Positions 63,355-64,000 of a stretch of 64,000 nucleotides of DNA are shown one piece after another. The stretch lies in NCBI GenBank assembly GCA_002284915.1, contig CP015606.1:186001-250000 (forward strand), read 5' to 3'. How positions within the stretch are numbered: the stretch's first letter is position 1; each line of letters begins with the position of its first letter. This DNA comes from Actinobacteria bacterium IMCC26077 (GTDB lineage: Bacteria; Actinomycetota; Actinomycetes; Nanopelagicales; Nanopelagicaceae). Under the pieces are notes generated by a model that saw nothing but the letters and a program-made list of their open reading frames with translations, was not told the origin of the DNA and did not search any database. The position numbers and the translations under genes are program-made.

Positions 63355-64000
63355 CTATGAAACTATGAGGTTTCCTAGAAGCTTTCCCCCAAGCGAGAAA
63401 GTTAGCCGATATCCATTGAGATTTGATTTAGAACGAATAGACAAGATGCCCGATTTACTTGGTGTAGCCCCAAATCGTAATGTTCGCGAACCCGATTTAG
63501 TAGCAACTACCTGGACAGAACGTCCAGCTAAGCTCGTAGAGAATTCATAAACAGTGAAACCCAATCTTGCTTTAGTTCCTATGAAGTTAACTTCGGTATT
63601 TTCTATCTTGGTTGTTTTTTTCTGTTTTGGTTCAATTTCAAGAGGTTGGGTTTTCACCTCTCCAGCTTTTTCAGGGACAACGCTTATTTCCTTTGGGGTT
63701 GGTGTATTGGTTGATAATCGAGGAATAACAGAATTTTCAACAACCTGGCTGGGGTTGTTACCAGCGACCTGGGTTAAAGGTTCGCTCACATCTTTACCGG
63801 TCATTATTTCTTTGTCTTGTGATTTCACCGGATCAATACCTTTTGCCTTCAACGCATCAATCTCAGACTTCAGCTTCTGCATTTGTGTTTGCGTGTTCAC
63901 TGCACGCCGAGTCACATCAAAAATAGATTGCTGAGTGCTATCAAAGGCCGCCTTGCACGAATTCCGCAATTGAATTTCTAGGGGGTCAGTCGAGTTAACG
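63355..64000 (-). CDS. Coiled-coil protein of unknown family (5' end outside window)
   Basis: The frame is open through the window edge, so the N-terminus is missing (VNSTDPLEIQLRNSCKAAFD is the first part seen). A short coiled coil (NTQTQMQKLKSEIDALKAKG) is followed by a Pro/Thr/Glu-rich linker (PTPKEISVVPEKAGEVKTQP) and a C-terminal beta-rich region (LGFTVYEFSTSLAGRSVQVVA, LSIRSKSNLNGYRLTFSLGG) resembling Ig-like or filament-type repeat domains. No known family could be named. A secreted or surface protein is likely. Confidence 0.65.
   Translation of the reverse strand, partial: VNSTDPLEIQLRNSCKAAFDSTQQSIFDVTRRAVNTQTQMQKLKSEIDALKAKGIDPVKSQDKEIMTGKDVSEPLTQVAGNNPSQVVENSVIPRLSTNTPTPKEISVVPEKAGEVKTQPLEIEPKQKKTTKIENTEVNFIGTKARLGFTVYEFSTSLAGRSVQVVATKSGSRTLRFGATPSKSGILSIRSKSNLNGYRLTFSLGGKLLGNLIVS

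Overview
The window most likely comes from a planktonic freshwater actinobacterium of the acI type (order Nanopelagicales), which is an inference. The evidence is moderate GC, dense gene packing with many 4-base overlaps, an ACT-domain malic enzyme, a GuaB1-type IMPDH-like protein, a short SRP RNA beside dnaX, and a heliorhodopsin very close to the founding environmental family member as I remember it. No phage, integrase, IS element or CRISPR array is visible.

Layout. 1-4.6 kb: the N-terminal part of a photolyase/cryptochrome whose domains appear permuted, small membrane proteins, PsiE, an S51 peptidase, UbiA and a TPR protein. 4.7-8.8 kb: a secreted protein, DCC and DoxX redox/membrane proteins, and three copies of an unusual unit (leader hairpin, Arg-like tRNA, terminator), plus a degenerate tRNA-like relic. 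8.8-13.2 kb: YeeE-type sulfur transporter with secreted rhodanese, a CDF-like protein, CopC and heliorhodopsin. 13.2-29.4 kb: two sugar ABC transporters, an IclR regulator, two rhamnose-mutarotase-family proteins, sugar dehydrogenases and, in the middle, a heme uptake locus (hmuTUV, a secreted heme-associated protein, a TetR regulator).

29.4-43 kb is housekeeping: asd-lysC, recR, dnaX, SRP RNA, two tRNA-Ser, an APC permease fused to an OB-fold, tadA, upp, an orphan ParA, a class III aminotransferase, malic enzyme, manA and DedA. 43-50 kb holds a surface-polymer/lipid cluster: GT2, two CDP-alcohol phosphatidyltransferases, a TagB/F-like enzyme and a nucleotidyltransferase. 49.6-58 kb carries an acidic protein, a W/Q/P-repeat protein, a CASTOR/POLLUX-like channel and two large secreted proteins. 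58-64 kb contains beta-carbonic anhydrase, guaB1, a DEAD-box helicase and an SbtA-like bicarbonate transporter whose start codon lies one base beyond a tRNA-Arg gene, then a gene cut by the window edge.

The genes suggest a light-exposed heterotroph that imports sugars, heme, reduced sulfur and bicarbonate, the last probably for anaplerotic reactions. The least explained items are the three Arg-like tRNA units, the permuted photolyase, the WQPPQ-repeat protein and the shared half-site upstream of the two sugar transport systems.
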